A DNA stretch of 22,725 bases from Cylindrobasidium torrendii FP15055 ss-10 (taxonomy: Eukaryota; Basidiomycota; Agaricomycetes; Agaricales; Physalacriaceae). The notes under the pieces were generated by a model, which saw only the letters and a list, made by a program, of their open reading frames with translations, had not been told where the DNA came from and did no database searches. Where the stretch lies: NCBI GenBank assembly GCA_000934385.1, contig KN880764.1, forward strand, positions 1-22,725, read 5' to 3'. Shown here piece after piece: positions 10,811-21,938 of this stretch; positions within the stretch are counted from its first letter, which is position 1; each line of letters begins with the position of its first letter. Made by a program: the position numbers and the translations under genes.

Positions 10811-11351
10811 ATGGCAGACCAATTTCGCGCGTACGATTTCGAGAATGACATCCAATTCCAGGTTGCTATGTACAAAACTTCCTCGAGCATCTCATAACGG
10901 CTTTTTAGCAAGGAATGGCTTCAATTCTTTCCCAGAATCCAGCGCCAGATGTGCTCATGAACGCCAAGTTGTTCTACTTCAACCGGTGGCTGTTTCTTGC
11001 AGCTAGCATTTAACCCGCTGCTAAGAGTACACCATCAGGATTGCGGGGGTTTCCCTCACTCCTGCGGATATTCACTCGCAGTCCGCCTCGGAATCCTCGT
11101 CCGTCACGGAGGACACCCCACAGACTCTTACATTTGCACAATTGAAGGACCTCATCGAGTCTGGACGCACAGACGAGATACCAAACAACAAGCCTATCTC
11201 TGGCGAGCTCAACGTACGTCTTCACTATCTCTAGCGCCGCAATACTCACCACGAATGCGGGCAAGTGTAGACTGCACCACCCAGTGTGTCGTTAGCATCT
11301 GCGAGAAGAAAGCCGTGGGAGAAAGGCGAAGGCACAGAAAGTAATGTCTGA
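10811..11351 (+). CDS. Small KPWE-motif protein, probably peroxisomal (Pex14-like KPWE domain / PEX39-like)
   Basis: Predicted 127-residue protein. Exons 10811-10861, 10909-10985, 11039-11213 and 11271-11351 are joined over introns of 47, 53 and 57 nt. The N-terminus starts MADQFRAYDFENDIQFQ and runs on through LFYFNRIAGV. The C-terminal part reads LTFAQLKDLIESGRTDEIPN, then APPS, then ARRKPWEK. This 'F-x-x-L-x-x-L-I-x-x-G ... I-P ... KPWE' pattern is the KPWE domain named for Pex14-like peroxisomal proteins. From memory, the motif is also used by the small peroxin PEX39 and by Pex13 in PTS2 import. There is no membrane segment or signal peptide. A role in peroxisomal import is inferred from the motif; which KPWE subfamily it belongs to is not settled. 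No single open frame covers it, so simple ORF calling misses it. Confidence 0.85.
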
Positions 11352-11557
11352 TTATGTACATTTGTACCAGAAAACATGGTGTGAGTTAGATTCCAATCCC
11401 TCACAAGTGCGACATGACAATTCCACTAAGAATTCAGATGAAGTTACGGTTGTGCAGATTCCAGTGAAGATACAAAGGTGCCATACATGAGATCCAGGCT
11501 TATGTTTTGAGTCTGAGACGCGCACGGCGTCCGGTATCCGTCGCAGGCAATCAAGCT

Positions 11558-11574
11558 CAAGCTTCAAGCTTCAA
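11558..11574. repeat. Heptamer repeat (CAAGCTT)x2
   Basis: Two CAAGCTT units followed by CAA, preceded by a degenerate unit. This is the reverse complement of the AAGCTTG array at 6322-6345. It lies about 50 bp past the stop of the GDP-L-fucose synthase gene. Confidence 0.8.
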
Positions 11575-11620
11575 AATACATCGTGTTCCATAATCTAGTA
11601 GTATTACATGCATTGTTAGA

Positions 11621-13011
<1,391 letters not shown>

Positions 13012-14004
13012 ATGGACTTTAAACAAATCGCGAAGGACGTGTACGCTCTCGCCGCGTCGGACGACCCAATTGCACCCCTTCTCAACGAGGCCATAACGGT
13101 GATAGAGGAGGCATTGGACACCCATGGGTGCGTCCCCGTCCCGCCCCAGAACCGTCGCAGTCTGATGACAAGCATCCCGCAAGTCAGGATCGCACTTCCA
13201 TCAGCTTCAATGGTGGAAAGGACTGTGCGTGGCCCTTTGAGGTTACCTAGCCGTGCTGATACTCAGACTAGGCACCGTTCTTCTCTACGTCTATGCCGCC
13301 ATCCTAGCGAAGCGTGCTCCCACGCATGTTGGCCCAATCCATAGTGTTTACATAGCTTGTCCTTCCCCATTCTCCGACCTTGAAGACTTCATTAATGAAG
13401 CTGCAACTGCCTATAACTTGGACCTCTTCCGATGCACACCACCAGAAGAAAAGGCAAAGGATGCAATGCGCCATGGACTCGAGATATACAAGGCGCGCTA
13501 TCCAGATATCACCGCTATTCTCATTGGGACACGGCGGACTGATCCTCACGGTGGTATGTGTCCTAACTTGGGCTTCCTTCGTTCCATGTTGCATATTTCT
13601 GACGCCGCTGCAGCGACCTTATCTCACCGCAATATGACCTCGCCTGGTTGGCCGCAATACGAACGGATAAATCCCATAATAAATTGGGATTACGCAGATA
13701 TATGGACGTTCTTGAAGAAGTTCAACGTGCCATATTGCTGTTTGTATGACCAAGGGCAAGCGTTTTCCACCTTTGTGGCGAGTGACCACGGCCTCATACC
13801 CGTTGCAGATACACATCCCTTGGCTCGACTCATAATACCTACCCGAACCCCGCGCTACTTTGCATTGCCGAAAAAGACTCATCGCCCAAGTACAGTCCTG
13901 CCTTCAAGCTCAAAGACGGCAATCTAGAACGTTGTGGACGGGGCTCACAACCAACTACTGCTGCTGCACCTGTAGTGTCAGTGACCAACGCAAGCAAGGA
14001 ATAA
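13012..14004 (+). CDS. FAD1: FAD synthase (FMN adenylyltransferase), PAPS-reductase-like fold
   Basis: Predicted 258-residue enzyme that transfers AMP from ATP to FMN to make FAD. The PP-loop-type motif SISFNGGKDCTVLL (44-57) marks the nucleotide site. GTRRTDPHG (138-146), NPIINWDYADIW and YDQGYTSLGSTHNTYPNPAL (from 191) are the family signatures. Exons: 13012-13127, 13184-13224, 13272-13553, 13614-13755 and 13809-14004. Intron 4 (13756-13808) is GC-AG, starting GCAAGC. The alternative GT donor 6 nt later would insert two residues into the conserved YDQGYTSLG. Intron 1 ends at an unusual AAG acceptor (13183). In-frame ATGs at 12868 and 12946 precede the chosen start; I chose 13012 because family similarity begins there. 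Somewhat shorter than yeast Fad1 (about 306). Confidence 0.93.
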
Positions 14005-14537
14005 AGAAGTAATTAGGGTGCGTCGCTGCTGACGCCGTGATATGGTAGCTTGGAGACTTGTTCTTGTTGTACGTATAGAATTCAATCGCGTGTTTGTACC
14101 ATTTGCGCCCATGTCAGGTTCATCCTGATCATGGTTACTTTACATAAACGAGATCTTTCCACAAAAGAAATAGTATGTTCAGTGGACACGATGTGTGCGC
14201 GGTCCAGTTGACAGAGGCCTACTCCCAGCTCTGGCTCTTACCTAGCCCCTTTTGAAGCGTTTTGGAAACTTCTTAAATGGCTCACGCGTACAATTGAACA
14301 ATGGAGGTATCATGTCAGCAATGCTCGATCGTGTCTCGGTGACTTTCTGCAAACGTTGGGCGAGAGACACGATTCTCTAGCGACACCTTAGTGTACGGGA
14401 AAGCGTGACTAGGTCGTGGTACCAGTTTGTAGAATTTCAGAGCAACAACATATTACTAGTGCTACATACAAATAAGAAGGAGAAATATTAGGATAGTCCC
14501 AAGCGGTTGTATCAGACAGACAGAGAGGTATTAGAAG
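14005..14537. other. Intergenic between convergent 3' ends
   Basis: FAD synthase (+) and the F-box gene (-) converge here. I see no further gene. The stretch presumably holds both 3' UTRs and polyadenylation signals. Confidence 0.7.
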
Positions 14538-15864
14538 TTAAAAAAGCGTAAAATAAGCTGCAGCTCGCATCGGCAAAGCCGCAGTGAGTTTTGAGTTGTT
14601 CAAGAACTTGATCTCCTCTAGCTTCTTGCCCTTGTCGACGCCCACGCATGCTAGACTCTGGTTGATGCACTGCAGCTCGCCTTCAGTTGCATCACCCGTG
14701 TCTGCAACGCACAGGCGGCGAACCCCTGCGTTGAGAGCGGCGACAGCAAGGTCCCGCAGAGATTCCGCAACCAGTTGGGCAGAGCATTCGCGGTCGAGGC
14801 GGGCCAGGTCGGCGTCTTTGATACCGGCATTGGCGCGCTGCGTGGCAGAGCGCATCACATTGGTGACAATGACCAGATCACGCCAGGAGACGCCAGTTGA
14901 TGTGTGGTGCAGAGCGGAAGTCAGCATATCCGTGTCGCTGCAGTGGCGAATAACCATGGAAGATGGCTTGCAGAGTTCGACTGGCAACGTGGTCCAGTTT
15001 TCCGTAGCTGTGAAATGATGTGAGTCTTGGTGACTTGGTAAAGTCATCCGGTAGCGTACCTAGTTCACAGTCCAACTCTACAAGATTTGGATATGCGCTG
15101 ATGACCTTGGTGAGGTCGCGGTCCTCCATCGCATCCAGTTTAATATGGCGTAGGTTCTGGAAAGCCTTGTGGAAGTAGGGGGATTCGGCGAGATCCCACT
15201 CAACCTCGCGGTTGGCGGTAACGAGCGTGAGGGATTGGAAGGGAAGCACTTGGATAGAAGCGAGGTCAGGAAGTGCTTGATCATCCGGCATCCGGTCTGC
15301 AAAGCAAAGTTCGACCTCCTCGAGGGCGCTGAAGGGCGCGAGTAAGTGGCAGAGGGAGGGAGGGGATATGCATAGATTTTCGATGCTGATCCTGCGGATG
15401 GTTTGGGGAAGACATGCGTGTAGGCCGGCGATGAGGGCATCGTTTAGCTCGTCTCCGCTGCCAAAATCGAGCTCGACAGTCTCGACCTGCGTTAGACGCC
15501 GTATCCCGTCTGCAAGAGCGTTCCACGGCACATCGCGCGCTCCATCGAGAGGCAGGTAGATCCGAACATGCCTGACAACGTTCGGCGCTACAGCCTTTGT
15601 GCGGACGAAGTCGAATAATTGAGCCGTTTCCGCGTCTAATGTGAAGCAAGCGGCCGGCTCGTCGTCGTCCACGTCCATCGCATCATCATCCTCTTCCACA
15701 GCCAGAACAACGCTGCGATATATGTATTTCTGGCAGCCGGGGCCGAAGCAACGCGCGGACTGGTAGAGTGCCGCGAACGACTCGCTTGGTTCGGCGCCTA
15801 AGTGGTCGATGACCTCGTTGATGAGCTCCTGTGGGAGACGGGGTACCTGGCTCACGCCGTACAT
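14538..15864 (-). CDS. F-box-like protein
   Basis: Predicted 424-residue protein from two exons (15864-15060 and 15007-14538) joined over a 52-nt intron. The N-terminus has an F-box-like start, VPRLPQELINEVIDHLG, followed by a helix-rich stretch as in the large Agaricomycete F-box families. The middle and C-terminal parts show irregular leucine-rich patterns (VETVELDFG, LEEVELCF, LVELDCEL) that suggest a degenerate LRR fold for substrate binding. An acidic loop (EEDDDAMDVDDDE) is inserted after the F-box. Such proteins link targets to SCF ubiquitin ligases; the target is unknown. The start ATG is the first in this frame: upstream codons remain open to 16029 but lack an ATG. Confidence 0.82.
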
Positions 15865-16595
15865 TCTTCGTATGTGATTATGAAGATCTAGGAAAACGAG
15901 TGAGTCGAAATCCAACACGCAGACGCGGGCCACCACCCGTGACGGTGAGAAATAAACCACACATACGGAGGTAGTAGCGATGCAGAAAGTCACTGCTGAG
16001 TATGAAAGAGTGCGGGAAACGATGAGCAAGGCGCCGGCGCCAGAGAATGTGATGTGGTAGGGAGTCGTTGGTGGAAGGGAAGAAACATCAAGTGGCTGTA
16101 TTTATTCACGCCAGGCATTGAACCCGATGAAGGGTCGTCTTTGACCTTACACCTGCCCAAATTTGGTGCTTCCCTTATAGCACAAAGCCCTTCAGCCTAT
16201 TCGAGACGCTTATACCGCTTCTAGCGTCCATCAGTACGTGGTGTCAATGTAATTTTGGGCAAAATGAGCCAGCAATCTTGCCTTCGTGCCCCGCATTATC
16301 CCCATTTGGACACCATGAAAGCAGCATCCGTTTTTGGATCTTCGTTGGTTCGCAGCCACAATTGGGCTGGTGCTTGAGAAATCCTGGGGACTCTCCCAGG
16401 ATATGCGTAGTGAGCTCGAGTGCAGCAATGGCATGCTGATTCCTCGAGTGGGAACGAGGAGAAGATTGCGGTAGTCCAAAAGTGTGAGACATAGCTACAT
16501 AAGGACATTCTTGTGCAGAGTCGGCGCGAGGGAGAGCTCGTAGTGAGGTTCATGAGAGAATGAAAGACAGGAAGCAAGGTGGGAACGATGATCCA

Positions 16596-16602
16596 TTTTA
16601 TA
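16596..16602 (-). promoter_or_regulatory. TATA-like box before small minus-strand ORFs
   Basis: TATAAAA on the minus strand, followed by a pyrimidine-rich stretch and the first ATGs at 16553 and 16492. This is the layout of a short-leader fungal gene, but the downstream ORFs are small and unrecognised. Confidence 0.35.
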
Positions 16603-17361
16603 AAGAGGAAACAAGAAGGTGGAGTATGAGACAATAAGGATAGCCTGGATCATCTCAGCATACGCTTAGCCGTAGTACATACGACTTTTGCTAATCACTT
16701 ATTTACCATTCTATCGACGACATGTGGATTCTCGTCTCAAAGAATATTCCTACCTGTCTTCGACTCGGAGGGACGACACAAGGATGGTCTAGCATCGTGA
16801 ATTTGGGAGGGAAAATATGTCCAAAAGCGTGCACGTGAAGCTTGTGCATCTTCACCATCAATGATTAAAGAAGCTGAGCCCAAGCCGGCCCCAACATGTT
16901 TATCGTATTGGAACTCTACAAAGACAGAGACACTGGCCATCGTAAGTGTTTTCTCCTACTACCATTAATTACCACGCGACGATGCCGATTTGACCTCGAT
17001 GACCAAGTGGCATCTGGGCTGTTTGTAGCTTGACAGCGAGGTGCAGTGGAAGTTGGCTCAAGTCAGTGCACCGTTGGTACAAGCCAACGAGGCCATCAGA
17101 CTGCTGCCATTCATAGGCACATGCCTCTCAATCTTGCAGCGATGTGTCATGCATTCATCTCGGAGCGACTTATCGTCATGGCAATACCACTGTCATTGTT
17201 GTATGTTGATCGGAGTCCGGACGATTGTAGAACACAAACAATGACAAAAGGACAAACAGAAGGCCTTGACGTTGGATGTGTACCATCATCAGGCTGACTG
17301 CTCCCAGAAGGCCTTTTGTCAGTCCTTGGTCGGTCTTTGCCACTTCTCGTATACGGCCCTG

Positions 17362-17368
17362 TATATAA
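17362..17368 (+). promoter_or_regulatory. TATA box of the FHA kinase gene
   Basis: TATATAA, 120 nt before the ATG at 17488. Pyrimidine-rich sequence (CTCTCTTCCTCTCGC) follows, as is common near fungal transcription starts. Confidence 0.55.
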
Positions 17369-17487
17369 CGGACTGACCTTCTGGTGGCTGTATCAATCTC
17401 TCTTCCTCTCGCACTGCTCATCTGGAACTAATCTACGGCGCGACTTTCTCATACTCTAAACATCAATCGTTATACATACCCCATATT

Positions 17488-19496
17488 ATGCGGATTCGAA
17501 AATTTCAAACTGCACCTGGCGTCATCCAGCGGCAAGCTTTCCAAGAAACGCCGCTTCCGCACCTCGCTGGTATCAACGATGGAGAGCACAACGATTTCTG
17601 GGGTCGACTGGTCTCAATCCCTCGAGAGGCTTCGACCCCGCAAGCTTGTACACCCTGCATATTTCCCGACCCGCGGAGACAGTTCGACAGGGAGGGCTAT
17701 ATTCCGACCGATGGACAGTCACAGGAAATCTGCTTAAAGAAGAAGGAGGTGACCGTTGGGCGATGGGACTTGGACGCGATGGTTTGCAGCGCAACGCATC
17801 CCGTCGTAGACGACAAAACAATCAGTAGGTCATGAACTCTCGTGAATTCCATAGATGAGCGCCTCGGGCTATGCCTCGTCCAGTTTCCTGCGCCGGCCGC
17901 TGGACGTATACTTCTTTTCGTCTTGACATTGCCTAGGAGAGAATTTTGACTAATCTCTAGGCCAAATCCACTTTCGCATCATCAAGGAGGACGACGTGGT
18001 GAAAATTCAAGACACGTCTATGAACGGTACATGGGTAAGTTACACGTTCCCTTCACACCGCTGTTATCCGGTCTGATGCTTGGCCACTAGCATAATGAAC
18101 AGCGAATTGGTCGATTGTGCTGGCGATGCTTGAAACACGGCGACACTATCTCATTCGGCCCACAACTTCGCTATCGTAAGTCATCACTAGCCAAACCAAT
18201 CCCAAGCTTATTCAACGGTCTTTCTCAGACTACAGATACGAATACACGAGCCCCGCCTCGGCCAGCTTGTGTCGGTACACAGCACTACGGCGCATCGGAT
18301 GCGGCGCTTTCGCGACCGTGTACGAAGGCTTGCGCAAATCTGACCATGCCAGAGTCGCAATCAAGCATGTCCAAAGGGTCACGCTCAAGGGCGAAAACTA
18401 TCGTTTCTTCCTAGCGGAGCTTGAGGTAATGCAGAGGGTCTCTGGTGAGCACGAAAACATTGTCACGTTGATGGACCGATACTGCTTCGACGGCGATGGG
18501 CTTGCTGGGAATGGGTTGAGTTCGTCCGCATTTACTCACATCTCAACGAAATAGCGCTAACGGAAATGCAGGGCTAGTACAAGAGTATATGCCTGGAGGT
18601 GCCCTTCAAGACTGGCTTGATGATCCAACAAAGAAATGGTCTGAGCCGCTCGTGCAGCACTTCACACTACATCTTATGGGTGCACTTGCCGTACGTATAC
18701 GGACGGAAATGCTACAAAACGACAGTCTGACCCGCATCGACAGTATCTTCACAAGCAAAATATCGTGCACCGAGATATCAAACCCGACGTCAGTGTCCGT
18801 TACTTTGCTATGTAGACGCAACTCACGTGTTGCAGAATCTCCTTCTCACCCTTCACAATCCGCCTGTGCTCAAACTTGCCGACTTTGGAATGTCTAAATT
18901 AGCGTCGGCGGGCGCAGCATTTGGGGTGGCCCCTTCAGTTTCATCGCTTGTTCTTGCTAACCTGAAATATTAGACATTTAACATTGGATGTGCCCCTTAT
19001 GCCGCACCTGAACAGGGTATTGAGGGTGGCTCTTACACTGTTGCAGTGGATAACTGGGCCGCAGGGGTAGTGGTCTACAACTTGTACGCTATTCATTACT
19101 TTATTGATCTCGACTGAGGCGCATGTGCAGGGTAACGCGCGAACAATACAGGGAGAGCCAATCCAGAGGATGCAGCGAAGAGCGCCTTGGACGGACAGGC
19201 TTGAGCCAAAATGGTGCGCCATTCCTTTCTTGATCTGAACTGCTTATGCTGAAAGTGCGCCAGGCGTACTGTTTACGACTGCCCTCATTTGCCAACCCGT
19301 AGCATCGCGACTGACAGCACAGAACGCACTCAGCCATCCTTGGATGCTCGACCACATTCCTGTCTATGCATTTGACAAGAAGACGCGCGAGCCTGTTGAG
19401 TTGTGGCCATTGGCGGTGGCAAAGAATTTGAAATGGAACGGTGAGACCGACACTTGGGCCTCTGGTCCTAACCAACTTCCTACGACAGGCATTTAA
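17488..19496 (+). CDS. FHA-domain Ser/Thr protein kinase, Chk2/Rad53/Cds1-like
   Basis: Predicted 472-residue kinase. The FHA phosphothreonine-binding domain carries G91-R92 (VTVGRW), S113-x2-H116 (SQIHFRI) and N134-G135. The kinase domain carries the loop IGCGAFATV (188-196), K211 (VAIKHV), HRDIKPDN (311-318), DFG (333-335) and APE (358-360). FHA followed by a CAMK-type kinase is the Chk2/Cds1 layout, suggesting a DNA-damage or signalling role. Ten introns: 17825-17960 (136 nt), 18035-18090, 18176-18228, 18520-18571, 18691-18743, 18789-18835, 18926-18973, 19084-19130, 19214-19263 and 19441-19488. The last is in frame and stop-free, so it may be retained. Weak point: exon 9 (19131-19213) in the frame forced by splicing does not resemble a kinase, whereas the frame beginning GGT at 19131 does (see findings). 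Confidence 0.85.
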
Positions 19497-19856
19497 GATA
19501 CTTGGGTGTCCCAAATGATAATTACATGTAGGATATGGACAGACCAGCGAGGCATTCTGTAGGTAAATATCTAGTGTAGTGTTTATAATATAGCGCATTC
19601 AATGATTGGTTGTACCTCTTCTCCGAGATTGTCACTACTGGCCCAAGACTGACCAGGACCTCGCGATGATATGTTGAGTTCTCGTCGGCGTTCGTATGGA
19701 CACTCTTGGAAGCTCGCGATGCGGCGCTTACTTCTCGGCCCGGTGCGGGGAAATAAGCAGTCTCCGTTTGACTAAACTCGACGCTCGTCATTCCATGACG
19801 ATCGTGGTTCGATCTCTCTCGCGACCATCATCATCTGCACTCGACAATGCCCTGCC
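19497..19856. other. Intergenic between kinase and unknown gene
   Basis: 360 bp with no gene. It must hold the kinase 3' UTR and the promoter of the next gene. A tiny upstream ORF (ATG at 19847, MPCHV then stop) overlaps the start codon of the following gene in another frame and could lower its translation. Confidence 0.6.
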
Positions 19857-20663
19857 ATGTCTAAACAGATGCCTGAACATGGCATTATAAATGGACTCTC
19901 TCCGCTCTTACCTTCTGTGCCAAAACGCCCACGGTTCCAGCGAGTGTCCAGCGTGTCGTCGGGCTCGACAATCGTACCCACATCGACGAAGGAGGAACTG
20001 CTTCAGCGACAACGCGATCAAGTGGAAATATTGTGTTCTCTGAGGGACAGAGAGCTCGGCTTTAACCCAGGAACACCATGGATTCACCTTGAGTCGATGG
20101 ACCAAGGTGTGTATAGTTCTGCATTGTCTGTCGCCCCCGCTGAATTTCCAATGACAGCCACGGTGTCAAAGACAGCGGGCGACTTTTCCCAACCAGGCCC
20201 GTCTACAGCGCCCACCAGTCACACCTTTGTCTTTCCCAGTCGCAATACTATAAAGTCGTCCCTCCAGTTCATTCCCTCCGAGCCATCCAGTTCATTTCCG
20301 TCATTGGCCACACTATTTTCCGAATTCAGGATGGCACCTATGGGTACTCCCCCGCCGCTCGAACCATCAGACAAGGACCCTCCCCGCGTCCGACTCCTAG
20401 TTGAAGTCGTCACAGCGGACCAGGTTGCATCAGTGGTCTCAACCTCGTCACGATGCTTTTCGGGTAACTAATATCCTATATGCCATATGCATTTCCTTAC
20501 GGTCGCCCTAGGTAAACTCAAAAAACCTGAAGTCCCCATGGTCAATGCCGGACCCGACCCACCAATTCCTGAGACCGCCGTTGTCATTGACGATGAGAAT
20601 GCGCCCTTCGTCTGCCCCGTCGCTTCTGCATGTCGCGACCTTGCATGGAGTCCCATCGTGTGA
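19857..20663 (+). CDS. Unknown Ser/Pro-rich protein
   Basis: I do not recognise this protein. Two exons, 19857-20463 and 20512-20663, join over a 48-nt intron (GTAACT donor, TAG acceptor) to give 252 residues. The first part is Ser/Thr/Pro-rich with basic stretches (PKRPRFQRVSSVSSGS) and a short charged helix-like segment (KEELLQRQRDQVEILCSLRD). The C-terminus contains PPIPETAVV, IDDENAPF and CPVASAC. No signal peptide or membrane segment is seen. It lies 360 bp downstream of the kinase on the same strand. A diverged copy of its second exon lies about 670 bp further on, with indels in multiples of three, which supports this exon being coding. It may be lineage-specific. Confidence 0.6.
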
Positions 20664-21938
20664 CTCCCCGGAGCCCGTCATCCCTTCAAGCCCTTCGTTT
20701 CATTGCGTGTTGTACCCTGGATTTCTGCTGTTTGTTCATGATTTGTTTTTGGGTTTTTTGGGTTGGTTATACAAGTCGATCATCTGCATTCAGTCGTGTC
20801 TTTAACTTATTCGTCACCTCACTCTTCAACCACCATCACTGGCACTATTAGATTATCGTCGCAATGGGTTCTCATGGATTTGGAAAATGCATCGTGCGCA
20901 ACCCATCACCCTCGTGGTCGGACATACAGATTTTGAAATTTCGGCGGCCCGCGTCCTCGACTCTACAGGGGTGGACTGCAATTCCTTAACGTTCTTTCCA
21001 AGTCTTTATGACGCTGCAGGACGATGAGAAACACAGATCACATCTTTCTCCCGTTTCGTTGCTCTGGTGGCCAATGACCAGCGACACACACCAGTCCATG
21101 GATACCAACGGCAAGGTCGTGGTGCGATCCGTGCTTACTGTACAGTGTAGATTTTCTAAGCAGTTAGGATGGAATCTCTACGTTGGCAATCAGGTGCACA
21201 GGAACGGTATTTCGTCGGAGTGGTTTCCCACCGAGCCCCGAGCCCGCCGTTGTGGTACGTACCATCGACGGCGAGAATGAGCCCTTGGAGAGTGTCTATC
21301 CCGTCGCTTCAGCATGCCCGTCGTATGACTACCTCGACTCCGACTACGTCTTGACAATGATGGTTGCGTAACTCACTTCTTTAGGATGACTGCGAAAAGA
21401 AACTCACAGGGCAGTACATATTATGGAGTTTACTACACAGCTCTACAGACCCTGAAGGCGAGCTACGATCTACGGAACGCCTTCGGGTTACTAACTTCAA
21501 TCGAGTTGTGATGTCAAGTGCTAATATTGTATAACGATAGAGGCACACTAACTGTAGCACCTGTCGGTGAAATGTGTGTAGGTCAAGTTCAGACCGATGG
21601 AGACGAAATCAGCGGAGAGAATCCGGATGAACGACGGTACCAAGAAGACAACTTCTCTTCGCCGCACTGGAAACAATGTGCTTAGGCTAGACTATCATTG
21701 CACGCTTATATGATAACTGGCGTTAGATTATCGTCGTGATGGGGTCCGCTTTCGTGTGGGCTTAGAAGCGCTATCGTTTATACCGTTCATACCTCACCGC
21801 CTCCAAGGAGCTGGCATGCGGATTTGAATTGCCTCGTCCCCAATTTGACCTTTGGAGGGATTCGATTTGGCGATCTGCCATTGTCAGGCGTCTTTTTCTC
21901 TAGTGATTACGTTATTATCATTGCCATGTTTTCGTCAA
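20664..21938. other. Intergenic region with decayed duplicate and repeats
   Basis: No intact gene is recognised apart from the paralogous exon fragment at 21227-21371. A 48-codon ATG frame at 20887 (MHRAQPITLVVGHTDF...) has protein-like composition but no known domain. A sequence TTAGATTATCGTCG-N2-ATGGG occurs at about 20848 and again at about 21724. Confidence 0.5.
21227..21371 (+). pseudogene. Second copy of the unknown gene's 3' exon (paralogue fragment)
   Basis: Positions 21227-21317 align with 20558-20634 in the second exon of the gene at 19857. The shared peptide features are PEPAVV, IDGENEP and YPVASAC here, against PETAVV, IDDENAPF and CPVASAC there. Two insertions relative to the first copy are 9 nt and 6 nt, both preserving frame. 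The frame continues past the similarity to a stop at 21371. An in-frame TAG at 21165 and the lack of a convincing first exon suggest a pseudogene. A functional spliced paralogue is still possible. Confidence 0.55.

Larger units (their letters stand above)
15865..17487. other. 1.6-kb divergent intergenic region
   Basis: This lies between the F-box gene (-) and the FHA kinase (+). It contains a minus-strand TATAAAA (16602-16596) followed by small overlapping open frames at 16553-16296 (86 codons from the first ATG) and 16492-16244 (82 residues, Cys-containing C-terminus). Another minus-strand frame starts MASVSVFVEFQYDKHVGAG at 16940. None matches a family I know. The kinase TATA box is at 17362. 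Confidence 0.5.

Noticed and set aside
14584..15018. 144-codon plus-strand open frame opposite the second F-box exon
   Set aside because: It mirrors the coding strand's third-position bias, and the minus-strand protein is continuous and better supported.
16737..16940. Minus-strand frame MASVSVFVEFQYDKH... with a GTAGGA donor at its end
   Set aside because: Short, no recognised domain and weak codon bias. A splice to a short second exon is possible but unsupported.
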